In this document: positions 16,284 to 24,780 of the stretch, in pieces | Position numbering within the stretch: the first letter of the stretch is position 1 | Layout: every line of letters starts with the position of its first letter | Assembly: GCF_002897035.1 (NCBI RefSeq) | Contig: NZ_BAUX01000012.1 | Location: forward strand, 1 to 64,000 | Source: Methylopila sp. Yamaguchi | Lineage (GTDB): Bacteria > Pseudomonadota > Alphaproteobacteria > Rhizobiales > Methylopilaceae | DNA: 64,000 nucleotides | Direction: 5' to 3' | The notes under the pieces: model-generated | Seen by the model: only the letters and a program-made list of their open reading frames with translations | Told to the model about the DNA's origin: nothing | Databases searched by the model: none | Translations under genes and position numbers: made by a program

Positions 16284-17636
16284 CTACAGCCGCAACACTC
16301 TGGGACCTCGCCCCCGGGCGCCGAGCATCAAGTGGGTAACCGCCCAGACGAGGGCGTCGACCCGGTCGGGCGAACGGCCGTTGGCGAGCCCGTCGAGACC
16401 GAACGCCGCCATTTCATCCTCCAGCGCGGGATGAGCGCCCACATGGGCCACCCGGCCCTGAGCGTATAGCGCGGCGACGGGCTCGGCCCTCAGCCATTTG
16501 CCGCGCGTCGCCCTGACCGCCACGACGGGGACGCCGGGATCGACCTGCGCGATGACCGCGCGCACCATCTCCCCTCCCTGGTTCACCTCCGCGACCAGCG
16601 CGTCAGCCTCAAGCCGGCGGTGCAAGGCGACCGCCCGCGCCGCCCAGAGCTCCGGGCGGGCGGCCTGCGCCGTCTCGTCCGCCAGCACATAGGCCCGGTC
16701 GTCCGCGCCGAGCCCCACCGCCACCAGCCCGCAGGCGTCGGACCGCTTCCCGCCGCCGGCCGGCGGATCGACGGCCACGACGACGCGCTTCAGCTCCGGA
16801 ACGTCGCGCACCCGGGAGCGCTCGATCGCCTCCCGGCTCCACAGCGCGTCCTCGTCGTCCTCAAGCAATTCGCCGTCGAGCTCCTGTCGGCCGAGCCTTG
16901 TGCCGGCGTAGGTCCCGACGACAGCCTCGAGAAAACGCGGGGCGAGGTTGGCGGCGTTCATCCGGGTGGTCGCCCGCGACACCACGGTGGCGGGGTCCGC
17001 GAGCAGCCGCTTGATCAGCGGCACGGCGCGCGGCGTCGTGGTCGCGAGCTGGCGCGGCCGCTCGCCGAGGCGAAGTCCGAACTGCAGCATGTCCCATGTC
17101 TCCTGCGGATGGCGCCATTTGGCGACCTCGTCGCACCACGCGGCCTCGAACTGCGGCCCGCGCAGCGCCTCCGGATCCTCGGCGGAAAACCCCTGCGCGA
17201 TCGCGCCGTTCGGCCAAAGCAGCCGACGCCGCGTCGGCTCGTAGACCGGGCGCTCGGCGCCCGCGCTCACGGCGAGAACGCCCGACACCCCGTCGACCAT
17301 CACCTCGCGCAGATCGGCGTAGGTCTCGCCCACCAGAGCGATGCGGCCGACCGGCGCCTCCGCGAAGCCTTGCCGGCCGAGCGCGAGCCCGCAGACCCAT
17401 TCGGCGCCGGCGCGGGTCTTGCCCGCGCCCCGGCCGCCGAGCATCAGCCAGGTGGTCCAGTCTCCCTCCGGGGGCGTCTGGTCGTCGCGCGCCCAGATGC
17501 GCCAGAAACCCGCCAGAGCCTCCGCCTCCCTAGGCGTCAGGGACGCCAGAAACCTGTCCCTCGTGCTCGGCGCGCATGCGAGCAAGTCGGCGCGCAAGCT
17601 CGTCCCGAAGGGCGTCGACATCGACGGGCTCGCCAT
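16284..17636 (-). CDS. terL: Large terminase subunit (GTA gp2)
   Basis: This 450-aa packaging motor has Walker A GGRGAGKT at 67-74, Walker B around AAWCDE (165-170), an ATTTPR coupling motif near 198-203, and nuclease-domain acidic residues Asp290 (VAVDPPAG), Glu350 (VAEVNQGG) and Asp427 (PDRVDALVWA). The sequence around Walker A is typical of GTA terminases. The start is uncertain: ATG 17636 and ATG 17621 are both open, and either overlaps the small terminase gene by about 90-107 bp. The nuclease and ATPase residues look intact, so packaging activity is plausible. Confidence 0.92.
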   Translation of the reverse strand: MASPSMSTPFGTSLRADLLACAPSTRDRFLASLTPREAEALAGFWRIWARDDQTPPEGDWTTWLMLGGRGAGKTRAGAEWVCGLALGRQGFAEAPVGRIALVGETYADLREVMVDGVSGVLAVSAGAERPVYEPTRRRLLWPNGAIAQGFSAEDPEALRGPQFEAAWCDEVAKWRHPQETWDMLQFGLRLGERPRQLATTTPRAVPLIKRLLADPATVVSRATTRMNAANLAPRFLEAVVGTYAGTRLGRQELDGELLEDDEDALWSREAIERSRVRDVPELKRVVVAVDPPAGGGKRSDACGLVAVGLGADDRAYVLADETAQAARPELWAARAVALHRRLEADALVAEVNQGGEMVRAVIAQVDPGVPVVAVRATRGKWLRAEPVAALYAQGRVAHVGAHPALEDEMAAFGLDGLANGRSPDRVDALVWAVTHLMLGARGRGPRVLRL

Positions 17637-18030
17637 TCTCGTCCCCCCGTCCGCCGGCCCGCGTCTCGTCGCGATCGAGCGCCGCCAGATCCTTCAAGGT
17701 GCGCACCAGCGCGCCGAGCGTCTTGGCGGCCCGTTCCGCCTCGTCGAGCCCGCTCCCGCCGGAGCGAACGAGCAGCGGCTCGATGGCGGCGAGCCGTTCG
17801 TCGACCCGCAGCCGCAGACGGCGCACGGTCTCCAGCCGATCGACCGCCGGCCGGGTCCACCCCTCGCGCGCCACCATCCGGCAGAGCGCCTGACGGGAGA
17901 CGCCGACCCTCTGCGCGATCTCCGCCTGGGTCAGGCTCGTGGTCTCGATCAGCCGCCGCGCCTCCGCGATGGTCTCGGCGGACGCGCGCGGTTTCGGCCC
18001 GGCTTTGGGCGCTGCGTCGAACTCCGTCAT
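17530..18030 (-). CDS. Small terminase-like protein with helix-turn-helix (GTA gp1 position)
   Basis: This 166-aa protein lies immediately upstream of terL. Residues 30-60 form a clear helix-turn-helix (LTQAEIAQRVGVSRQALCRMVAREGW). The rest is helical and charged (RLRLRVDERLAAIEPLL, then a basic/acidic tail), fitting the coiled-coil and oligomerisation core of small terminases. The ATG follows AGGAGG with 5-bp spacing and a good promoter upstream. It is likely the TerS of this GTA; it could alternatively be a regulator, but position and architecture favour TerS. Confidence 0.75.
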   Translation of the reverse strand: MTEFDAAPKAGPKPRASAETIAEARRLIETTSLTQAEIAQRVGVSRQALCRMVAREGWTRPAVDRLETVRRLRLRVDERLAAIEPLLVRSGGSGLDEAERAAKTLGALVRTLKDLAALDRDETRAGGRGDENGEPVDVDALRDELARRLARMRAEHEGQVSGVPDA

Positions 18031-18101
18031 GGAGACCTCCTCTCAGGGAGCGAGGAAGGCGTCGCCGCCGTCCCTCGCCCGCAGTTCTGGAGCATGGGAG
18101 A

Positions 18102-18130
18102 AACCTACCCGACGAGCGTCACGCTGTCAA
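18102..18130 (-). promoter_or_regulatory. Candidate sigma70 promoter of the GTA terminase genes
   Basis: On the minus strand, TTGACA (18130-18125, a perfect -35) is followed after exactly 17 bp by TAGGTT (18107-18102). The small terminase ATG is 72 bp downstream. The -10 is only a partial match to TATAAT, so activity may depend on an activator, as GTA promoters usually do. Confidence 0.6.
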
Positions 18131-18139
18131 TGCATATTT

Positions 18140-18151
18140 TCCTAAGTAGGA
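18140..18151. promoter_or_regulatory. Inverted repeat just upstream of the GTA promoter
   Basis: TCCTA-AG-TAGGA is centred about 15 bp upstream of the -35 box, flanked by T-rich tracts. It is a plausible activator site. No known GTA regulator motif is recognised. Confidence 0.4.
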
Positions 18152-18459
18152 TTTTTAGCTGATTTTCGTCGAGCCTTGTGTGCGGGCGGTATCCCGCTCG
18201 AGCTGCAACAAGGCTGGTTCACGAGGAGTTCGAAGGTCCCAAGCACGCGGGTGACGGCCGGCTCCGGCGCCGCCGGACACCTGATTTGCTAGCGCGGACA
18301 CGTTAACCGCCCACGAACCATCTGAACCGGAGATGAACCTTCTTATTAGAATAAGTTCAGACTGGACGGGCTAATGTGACACCGCGTCCAGGGAGTCCCC
18401 CGTCCGAAAGACGCTGCGCCGGAATTCCGCCCCTCTCCGGTCCAGGCCCCAAAGACGAT

Positions 18460-18485
18460 GCTCAACTGTTGGGGAACGGTTGAGC
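18460..18485 (-). terminator. Hairpin after the glycosyltransferase gene
   Basis: Arms GCTCAAC and GTTGAGC, with an inner GTT/AAC pair and a GGGG/CCCC loop, form a stable stem-loop 80 bp beyond the gene's stop. No clean T run follows, so it may not terminate; it could be an mRNA-end stabiliser. Confidence 0.3.
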
Positions 18486-18564
18486 GCCTTCGTCCCCTCT
18501 TCGCTTAGAGCGGTCCAGAATTGCCCCCGCCGGGCGGTCCTGCCACGCGCGTCGGCCTCCGGGT

Positions 18565-19746
18565 CTACCCTGTCACCGCAAGCGTCCGCACGCGGATGTC
18601 GACGCGCGGGTCGCGCGCGAGCTGGGGACGAAGCTCGGCGGCCAGCGCCCGGGCGCGGACAGCCGTCGCCGGCCGGGCGTAGGCGTCGCGGACGGCGGAG
18701 CGGAACGCTTCCGCGCTGCGCTCCTCGCGAGATACGACCCTCATCACGCCGGCCTCCGCAGCCCGGCGCGCGTGGTAGCCCTGCTCCAGATGCTGAGGCG
18801 CCGCCACCTGCGGCAGGCCGGCGCCGAGGCCGAGGCACAGGATGCCGTGCTGGCCCGCGCTCAGCAGCAGCCGCGTGCGGCGGGCGATCGCGTCGACCGG
18901 CGCCGGGGCGGTCTCGACGGTCACGCCGCGGGCCGCCAGCCGCTCCGCGGCTGCGGCGTCGAGGCCAGGGATGAAGGCTCGGGTCGGCGCGCCAAGGTCC
19001 TCGAGCGCTTCCATCAACGCCGGGTTGTCGCGCTCGGTGGTGGAGAAGTAGACGAAGATCTCCTCGCCTGAGCCGTCGGAGGCGGCGCTCGGGAGATCGG
19101 CGACCGGCGGCAGCAGCGGGCGCGCCCGCAGCCCGTGGTAGGGGTCGAGCATCGGCAGCGTGCACGCGAGCTGGTCGTCGGAGGCGTAGACCGCCGGAAG
19201 CCGGTCGATCTCGGGAACTCCGAGCGGCGTGGCGGCGCGGTTGACGGCCGCGACGATGTCGCGCTCGTCGTAGAGCCGCTCGGCGTGCTCGGGCATGAAG
19301 ATCGGAAACGACGGCATGTCGGGCGGCGGGCAGGAGTAGCCGACGCCGATCGCGACCGCCGGCACGCCGAGACTGCGCGCGGCCATCAGCGCGCAAGGCG
19401 CGAAGTCCGCGACCACGAAGGCGATCCGCCGGCAGCGGATCACCTCCTGCCACCACGCGATCTGGCGCGCGAGGAAGGCTTCGTCGCGAAAGCCGAGATC
19501 GCCGAGGAACTCGCCCCAGGTCGCGGTGCGCACCGCGTTGGGGCCGCGTCGGTGAGCGTCGCGCGGGCGAAGCGAGGCGCCGGGAAACACCAGTTCGCAG
19601 ACAGGTTCGAGCTCGACCGCGTGCTCCATACGGCAGAGCGCGGCGTCGAAGACAAAACGGTCGCCGAGCGCTTCGGCGACCGTTTTCAGGGTGACGACGT
19701 GGCCGCGCCCGGCCCCGCCCTCCCAGGCGAGCAGCGCGCGGCGCAT
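18565..19746 (-). CDS. UGT/MGT-like GT-B glycosyltransferase
   Basis: This 393-aa protein has an N-terminal GGAGRGHVVTLKTVAEAL nucleotide-sugar enzyme start and a C-terminal donor-binding region with SAGQHGILCLGLGAGLPQVAAPQHLEQGYHARRAAEAGV, matching the UGT-type motif (HGG.GT...P...DQ), although the His-Gly-Gly becomes Gly-Gln-His-Gly. It probably transfers a sugar to a lipid or small molecule; substrate unknown. It follows the outer-membrane-like gene by 3 bp, so the two form an operon. No signal peptide is visible; the protein is cytoplasmic or peripheral. Confidence 0.75.
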   Translation of the reverse strand: MRRALLAWEGGAGRGHVVTLKTVAEALGDRFVFDAALCRMEHAVELEPVCELVFPGASLRPRDAHRRGPNAVRTATWGEFLGDLGFRDEAFLARQIAWWQEVIRCRRIAFVVADFAPCALMAARSLGVPAVAIGVGYSCPPPDMPSFPIFMPEHAERLYDERDIVAAVNRAATPLGVPEIDRLPAVYASDDQLACTLPMLDPYHGLRARPLLPPVADLPSAASDGSGEEIFVYFSTTERDNPALMEALEDLGAPTRAFIPGLDAAAAERLAARGVTVETAPAPVDAIARRTRLLLSAGQHGILCLGLGAGLPQVAAPQHLEQGYHARRAAEAGVMRVVSREERSAEAFRSAVRDAYARPATAVRARALAAELRPQLARDPRVDIRVRTLAVTG

Positions 19747-19749
19747 GCG

Positions 19750-20640
19750 TCAGTCCGGATAGCAGGGACCGCACGAGCCTTCGCCGCCGCAGGGCGGAGG
19801 CGGCGGAGGCGTGACGCCCGGCGACCGGCGCCTGGACGAGGTCGAGAACAGGTCGTCCTTGAGCCAGTTCGGCGGGTCGCTCTCGCGGTGACGGGCGATC
19901 AAGGTCTTGTCGCCGCCTCCGAAGTAGACCTTCAGGCCGCCCCAGACGGCCTTGTAGTCCTTCTCGCCGAGGCGCCCCTCGACGAAGGCCGACGAGTCGA
20001 AGCCGGCGACCGGCAGCGCGATCTCCGTGCCGAGGGCCGCGGCGTGCTTGCGGCCGGTGTAGCGGTGGCCGGTGGAAAGCTTCCAGTCGTCGGTGACGTA
20101 GTAGCTCACGTCGACATAGTCGAAGAACGAGCCGCCCTTGCGGGTCCGCTCGGTCGCGCTGGAACCGCCGCCGATGTGCTCGTACCCCAGCACGCCGGAC
20201 AGGGTCAGGCGCCCGAAATAGGCCTCGCCCTCGGCGCCGATCTTTGCGTTCCACGAATTGAGCCGGTCGTCGAACCCGATCCCGGAGCCGTAGACGCCGA
20301 AGAGATAGCTCGCCGGATCGCGGGTGAAGAGGTGGCCCGCTCCGCCGCCGACGAAATCCCCGCGCTTCGACGCCGCGATGCCGTCGACCTGCGCGCCGAA
20401 GCGCTCGCCGAGCGGCAGCGTGACCGAGGCCAACCCGCCGCCGACGAAGTCGCCGCTGCGGCCGAAGCGGCCGTCCACCCAGCCGCCGAAGCCCTCGACC
20501 TTGCCGTTCAGCACGTCGACCGCAGGAGCGAGTCCGGCGCCCTCCGCGAAGATGTCGGCGGCGCGGACCGGCGCCCCCGCGCCGAACACGAGTCCCATCG
20601 CAGCGCCCGACAGGAGCGCCGTCTTTAACGTCATGTGCAT
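19750..20640 (-). CDS. Outer-membrane beta-barrel-like protein
   Basis: This 296-aa protein has a signal peptide (MTLKTALLSGAAMGLVFGAGAPVRAAD) and alternating aromatic/polar strands (FGGWVDGRFGRSGDFVGGG, SYYVTDDWKLSTGHRYTGRK, KAVWGGLKVYFGGGDKTLI) typical of small beta-barrel proteins. Its C-terminus is odd: a basic stretch, six prolines, then GGEGSCGPCYPD with three cysteines, beyond the likely barrel. ATGs at 20640 and 20634 are both possible. It is the first gene of a two-gene operon with the glycosyltransferase. Function not known. Confidence 0.65.
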   Translation of the reverse strand: MHMTLKTALLSGAAMGLVFGAGAPVRAADIFAEGAGLAPAVDVLNGKVEGFGGWVDGRFGRSGDFVGGGLASVTLPLGERFGAQVDGIAASKRGDFVGGGAGHLFTRDPASYLFGVYGSGIGFDDRLNSWNAKIGAEGEAYFGRLTLSGVLGYEHIGGGSSATERTRKGGSFFDYVDVSYYVTDDWKLSTGHRYTGRKHAAALGTEIALPVAGFDSSAFVEGRLGEKDYKAVWGGLKVYFGGGDKTLIARHRESDPPNWLKDDLFSTSSRRRSPGVTPPPPPPCGGEGSCGPCYPD

Positions 20641-20739
20641 GTGATCTCGCTCCCCCCGGGCGAATCGTCAGGTCCAAAAAAAGACCACACTCCTCGCCCG
20701 CTGACCAGCCGCCTATCGAATCATGGAGAGCTTCGGTCT

Positions 20740-22956
20740 TCAGCCCGCCGTCCGGGCGCTTGCGCTCCGCGGCTCAGGCGTTTGGGCGGCGTCCAGGAGG
20801 TCAAGGAGATCGGGCTCGGCGAGCGGGCGCGCCAGATAGAAGCCCTGCACCTCGTCGCAGGAATCGACGCGCAGCAGCATCAGCTGCTCAGGGGTTTCGA
20901 CCCCCTCGGCGGTCACGGTGAGGCCCAAAGCGCGGCCAAGGCCGAGGATCGCCTGCACAATGGCGCGGGCCTCCCCGCGTGGGGCCAGATCCGCCACGAA
21001 GCGGCGATCGATTTTTATGGCGTCGAACGGGAAGCTGCGGAGATAGCCGAGCGAGGAGTAGCCGGTGCCGAAATCATCCATCGCCAGCCGGACGCCGAGC
21101 GCCTTCAGCTCCAGCATCACGGCGCGGGCGCGGTCGGCGTCCTCGATCAGCACGCTTTCGGTGATCTCGATCTCGAGCCGGCTCGGCTCCAGGCCGGAGC
21201 GCAGAAGGGCGTCCGCCACCACGGCCGAGAGCCCGTCGTCGCGCATCTGGACCGCGGACACATTCACGGAGACCCCGATGTCCGGCCAGCGCACCGCGGC
21301 GGCGCAGGCGGCGCGCATCACCCACTCGCCGAGCGGGACGATCAGGCCCGTCTCTTCGGCGAGCGGAACGAACTCCGAGGGGCCGACCAAGCCGCGCGTC
21401 GGATGGCGCCACCGCAGCAGCGCTTCGGCCCGGCGGACGCGCATCGAGCGCGCGTCGTAACGCGGCTGGAAATCCAGCACGAACTCGCGCTGCTCCAACC
21501 CCCGCCAGAGCTCGGCCTCAAGCTTCCGCCGCCCCAGGATCTTGTCGTTCATCTCGCTCGCGAAGAACCGGTAGGTGCCGCGACCGGCCTCCTTGGCGCG
21601 ATAGAGCGCGAGGTCCGCATGGCGCATCAGTTCGCCGGCGTCGCACTCGGGCTGCGGCATCGCCACCCCGATCGACAGGCCGAGCCGGACCTCGCCGAAG
21701 GCGTGCCGGATGGGCGCGGCCACGGTCGCGATCAGACGGCGGCAAAGCCGCTCGACGCCCTCCTGGTCCAGCCCGCCGGCCACCACCACGAATTCGTCGC
21801 CGCCCACCCGCGCGACGAGGTCGCCTTCCGGCAGGCTGCGGCGGAGGCGCTCGGCGACCTGCTGCAGGACCTCGTCGCCGGCGGCGTGGCCGTGGGCGTC
21901 GTTGACCGGCTTGAAGCGATCGAGGTCGAGGAAGAGCAGCGCGAGACGCGACGTCGGGTCCTGGAGGCGCTCGTCCATGTGCCGGTCGAGCATCAGGCGG
22001 TTCGGCAGGCCGGTGGTGGCGTCATGCATCGCCTTGCGCTCGACGTCGCGGTAGGCGGCCTGCAGCCGCCGTTCGCTCGCGCGGATCAGGCCGGAGGCGC
22101 GGCGCGAGTCGCGCGCGAACAGCGCGAGCAACATGGCCATGGCCGCGCCGGCGCAGAGCACCAGCGGCAGCACCGTTTCCACAAGCCGCCGGCCGGGGCG
22201 CTCCGGGTCCCAGCGCAGCGTGAGAGGAGCTCCGTTTTCGAAGGCGAGATGAACCGCCGGAGCGGCGGCGGCGTCGACCGCGTCCCGCGCGACGCGGAGG
22301 TTGTCCACGAAGTAGCGCGAGCCCAAGGCCTTCAGCCGGGCCGGCGCCATGCGCTCCGCGAACAGCATCACGGAGGCCGGTCCCGGGATCGGCGTCACCG
22401 TCCAGTCGGCGCCGGTGGAGATCGCCGCGGCGGAGACGATCGCCGGATCGCCCCCGATCGTCAGCAGCCCCGGGGTCGTGACGGTCGTGTTGGTCCCGGC
22501 GGCTTGGCGCGCGCGCGCGATGAGGTCGGCGACCGAGGGGCCGAAGGTGTCCTCGACGGTGGAGGAGCTCAGCGCCCCGTCGACGAGCGCGTACCGGGTC
22601 TCTCCCGAGGGCCCCACCACGAAGACATGCGTGAACCCCAGCCGGTTGAACACGGTGTCGCCGAGGTTGGCCTGGGCGTAGGCCCAGTCGATGTCCACCC
22701 GCACATGCAGGTTGGCGTAGGCGGCGCCCCAGGCGGCGTAGTCCTCGAGCGTCGTCGCGAGCAGGTCCCGCCGCCCCTGCCAGGCGTGGTTCTCGAGCGC
22801 GACCGATCGGGCTTCGGCGATGACGTCCTGGTCGTCGGCGATCCAGGTCAGCAGGGCGAACGCCACAACGAAGGCGAACACGATCGCCCCCACAAGCGCC
22901 GCCATGGCGCGGCGTCCCAGCGCTGCCGCCGCAGCGGCGTCCTGATCATGTGACAT
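20740..22956 (-). CDS. CHASE4-GGDEF-EAL cyclic-di-GMP protein
   Basis: This 738-aa protein has an N-terminal membrane segment (residues 20-40), a periplasmic CHASE4-like sensor (LEDYAAWGAAYANLH, then HVFVVGPSGETRYALVDG), and a second membrane segment around 270-290. The GGDEF domain keeps an intact ARVGGDEFVVV motif. The EAL domain keeps RAEALLRWRHPTRGLV, EITESVL, DDFGTGYSSL and EGVET. Both active sites look complete, so it may both make and degrade cyclic-di-GMP. Start ATG 22956 (MSHDQD) chosen, as an in-frame ATG at 23007 lacks a good site. It is divergent from minC. Confidence 0.9.
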   Translation of the reverse strand: MSHDQDAAAAAALGRRAMAALVGAIVFAFVVAFALLTWIADDQDVIAEARSVALENHAWQGRRDLLATTLEDYAAWGAAYANLHVRVDIDWAYAQANLGDTVFNRLGFTHVFVVGPSGETRYALVDGALSSSTVEDTFGPSVADLIARARQAAGTNTTVTTPGLLTIGGDPAIVSAAAISTGADWTVTPIPGPASVMLFAERMAPARLKALGSRYFVDNLRVARDAVDAAAAPAVHLAFENGAPLTLRWDPERPGRRLVETVLPLVLCAGAAMAMLLALFARDSRRASGLIRASERRLQAAYRDVERKAMHDATTGLPNRLMLDRHMDERLQDPTSRLALLFLDLDRFKPVNDAHGHAAGDEVLQQVAERLRRSLPEGDLVARVGGDEFVVVAGGLDQEGVERLCRRLIATVAAPIRHAFGEVRLGLSIGVAMPQPECDAGELMRHADLALYRAKEAGRGTYRFFASEMNDKILGRRKLEAELWRGLEQREFVLDFQPRYDARSMRVRRAEALLRWRHPTRGLVGPSEFVPLAEETGLIVPLGEWVMRAACAAAVRWPDIGVSVNVSAVQMRDDGLSAVVADALLRSGLEPSRLEIEITESVLIEDADRARAVMLELKALGVRLAMDDFGTGYSSLGYLRSFPFDAIKIDRRFVADLAPRGEARAIVQAILGLGRALGLTVTAEGVETPEQLMLLRVDSCDEVQGFYLARPLAEPDLLDLLDAAQTPEPRSASARTAG

Positions 22957-23115
22957 TTTCGCTTCGCCCCCGATGCGAAGGGCACCTTGGCGCCAAAGCC
23001 TAAACACTTCGGCGCCGCGACCACGGCCTCCGACCGGTTTTCGCCGGACTTGGAGGGCTCGCCGCCCCCTCGCCTCGCAGATTGCGCGGGCGCCCGGCAG
23101 AAAGTGCCGGGCCGG

Positions 23116-23130
23116 TTAACCCGTCGTTAA
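23116..23130. promoter_or_regulatory. Perfect CtrA box (TTAA-N7-TTAA) upstream of minC
   Basis: TTAACCCGTCGTTAA is a full CtrA binding site, 62 bp upstream of the minC start. Another GTTAAC half-site lies at about 23164-23169. CtrA is the alphaproteobacterial cell-cycle regulator and is known to control minCDE in Sinorhizobium meliloti. The site could also affect the divergent GGDEF-EAL gene. Confidence 0.75.
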
Positions 23131-23191
23131 CCACGGAAGCGTCAACTCGGGTGGCAACGCTTCGTTAACCCTCCTGATTCCGGGACCGCTC

Positions 23192-23920
23192 GTGTCGCAA
23201 GCCGCTCTCCAGATTGTGCCGAAGCCGGCCGACGCCGCCTCCGAGACCGCCGCCAAGCGGCGTCCCATCCGCTTCCGCGGGCGCTCCTTCATGGCGCTGG
23301 TGCTCGCCCCCGAGCAGCCGCTCGACGAGTGGTACGCCGAGCTCGACGGCCTGACCGCGGGCTCGCCCGGCTTCTTCGGCGAGCGCCCGGTGGTGCTCGA
23401 CGTCTCTGGCATCAAGCTGTCCCCACGCCTGCTCGCCGCCCTTTTGGGCGAGCTCGACATCCGCAAGGTGCGGATCATCGGCGTCGAGGGCTGCGACCCG
23501 AAATTCCTCGACGGCCCCAACGCCCGGCTCGCCATGCCGGTCGGCGGGCGGGCGGCCGGCGAGATTTCCGCCAAGGAAGCGGCCGCCGCCTCCACCACCT
23601 CGCTGGTGATCGACCACCCCGTGCGGTCAGGCCAGAGCGTCTCGTTCCAGGGCGACGTCACCATCTGCGGATCGGTCGCCTCGGGCGCCGAGATCGTCGC
23701 GGGCGGCTCCATCCACGTCTACGGCGCCCTCCGCGGCCGGGCGATCGCGGGCTCGGCCGGCGACGGCAAGGCCCGCATCTTCTGCCGCAAGCTCGACGCC
23801 GAACTGCTGGCGATCGACGGCGTCTACATGACCACCGACGAACTGGACAAGACGCTCCGCGGCAAGCCCGTCCGCGCGCAGCTCGACGGCGAAATCCTGC
23901 GCGTCCACGCGCTCGACTGA
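23192..23920 (+). CDS. minC: Septum site-determining protein MinC
   Basis: This 242-aa protein has an N-terminal domain (IRFRGRSFMALVLAPEQPLDEWYAEL) and the C-terminal beta-helix with VRSGQSVSFQGDVTICGSVASGAEIVAGGSIHVYGALRGRAIAGS, the MinC signature. MinC blocks FtsZ assembly and is positioned by MinD. The start is a GTG at 23192. The C-terminus reads DGKARIFCRKLDAELLAIDG, also conserved. It is the first gene of minCDE, with a CtrA box upstream. Confidence 0.95.
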   Translation: MSQAALQIVPKPADAASETAAKRRPIRFRGRSFMALVLAPEQPLDEWYAELDGLTAGSPGFFGERPVVLDVSGIKLSPRLLAALLGELDIRKVRIIGVEGCDPKFLDGPNARLAMPVGGRAAGEISAKEAAAASTTSLVIDHPVRSGQSVSFQGDVTICGSVASGAEIVAGGSIHVYGALRGRAIAGSAGDGKARIFCRKLDAELLAIDGVYMTTDELDKTLRGKPVRAQLDGEILRVHALD

Positions 23921-23964
23921 TCTTTCGATGAACGAACGACACAACGATTTTGGAGAGAAGTCAC

Positions 23965-24780
23965 ATGGCTGAGGTTCTGGTCGTCACGTCGGGCAAGGGA
24001 GGCGTCGGCAAGACGACGTCGACCGCAGCCCTCGGCGCGGCTCTCGCCCAGACCGGGCAGAGCGTCGTCGTCATCGATTTCGACGTCGGGCTGCGCAACC
24101 TCGACCTCGTCATGGGGGCCGAGCGCCGGGTCGTCTACGACCTCATCAACGTGGTCCAGGGCGACGCCAACCTCAACCAGGCGCTGATCAAGGACAAGCG
24201 GGTGGAGAGCCTCTCGCTCCTCCCCGCCTCCCAGACGCGCGACAAGGACGCGCTGACGGCCGAGGGCGTCGAGCGCGTGATCAACGAGCTCAAGGGCAAG
24301 TTCGACTGGATCATCTGCGACAGCCCCGCCGGCATCGAGCGCGGCGCCTACTTCGCGATGCGCCACGCCGACCTCGCGGTCATCGTGACCAACCCTGAAG
24401 TCTCCTCGGTCCGCGACAGCGACCGCATCATCGGCCTGCTTGACTCCAAGACCGAGAAGGCCGAGCGCGGCGAGACCATGGAGAAGCTGCTTCTCCTCAC
24501 CCGCTACGACCCCGTGCGCGCCGAGCGCGGCGACATGCTCAAGGTCGACGACGTGCTCGAGATCCTCTCGATCCCGCTGCTCGGCATCATCCCTGAGAGC
24601 CCCGAAGTGCTGAAGGCCTCGAACCTCGGCTCGCCGGTCACGCTGGCGAACCCGATCTCGGCCCCCTCGCGCGCCTACCTCGATGCGGCCCGGCGTCTCC
24701 GCGGCGAGACCATCGAGATGACCGTGCCGAGCGAGAAGAAGCGCTTCTTCGGAAACCTGTTCGGTCGGAGGGCGGCATGA
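23965..24780 (+). CDS. minD: Septum site-determining ATPase MinD
   Basis: This 271-aa ParA/MinD-family ATPase has the deviant Walker A GKGGVGKTT, DFDVGLRNLDLVMG and DWIICDSPAGIERGA. The C-terminal stretch VPSEKKRFFGNLFGRRAA is an amphipathic membrane-targeting helix. It dimerises with ATP on the membrane and recruits MinC; MinE releases it. ATG 23965 follows GGAGAGAAG. Its last bases overlap the minE start. Confidence 0.97.
   Translation: MAEVLVVTSGKGGVGKTTSTAALGAALAQTGQSVVVIDFDVGLRNLDLVMGAERRVVYDLINVVQGDANLNQALIKDKRVESLSLLPASQTRDKDALTAEGVERVINELKGKFDWIICDSPAGIERGAYFAMRHADLAVIVTNPEVSSVRDSDRIIGLLDSKTEKAERGETMEKLLLLTRYDPVRAERGDMLKVDDVLEILSIPLLGIIPESPEVLKASNLGSPVTLANPISAPSRAYLDAARRLRGETIEMTVPSEKKRFFGNLFGRRAA

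Larger units (their letters stand above)
18031..18564. other. 534-bp intergenic region upstream of the GTA cluster
   Basis: I see no gene here. It holds the candidate promoter and inverted repeat for the terminase genes (18102-18151), a second AT-rich inverted repeat CTTATT-AG-AATAAG at 18342-18355, nested in a larger TCTGAAC...GTTCAGA pair (18321-18361), and a hairpin at 18460-18485 near the end of the glycosyltransferase gene. The AT-rich inverted repeats suggest regulator binding sites; the regulator is unknown. Confidence 0.6.

Noticed and set aside
1-18030. Reading the cluster as an ordinary prophage
   Set aside because: There is no integrase, lysogeny or replication gene in the visible part, and the gene set (gp12-gp15, DUF2793) and order are GTA-specific. 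The left end beyond the window cannot be checked.
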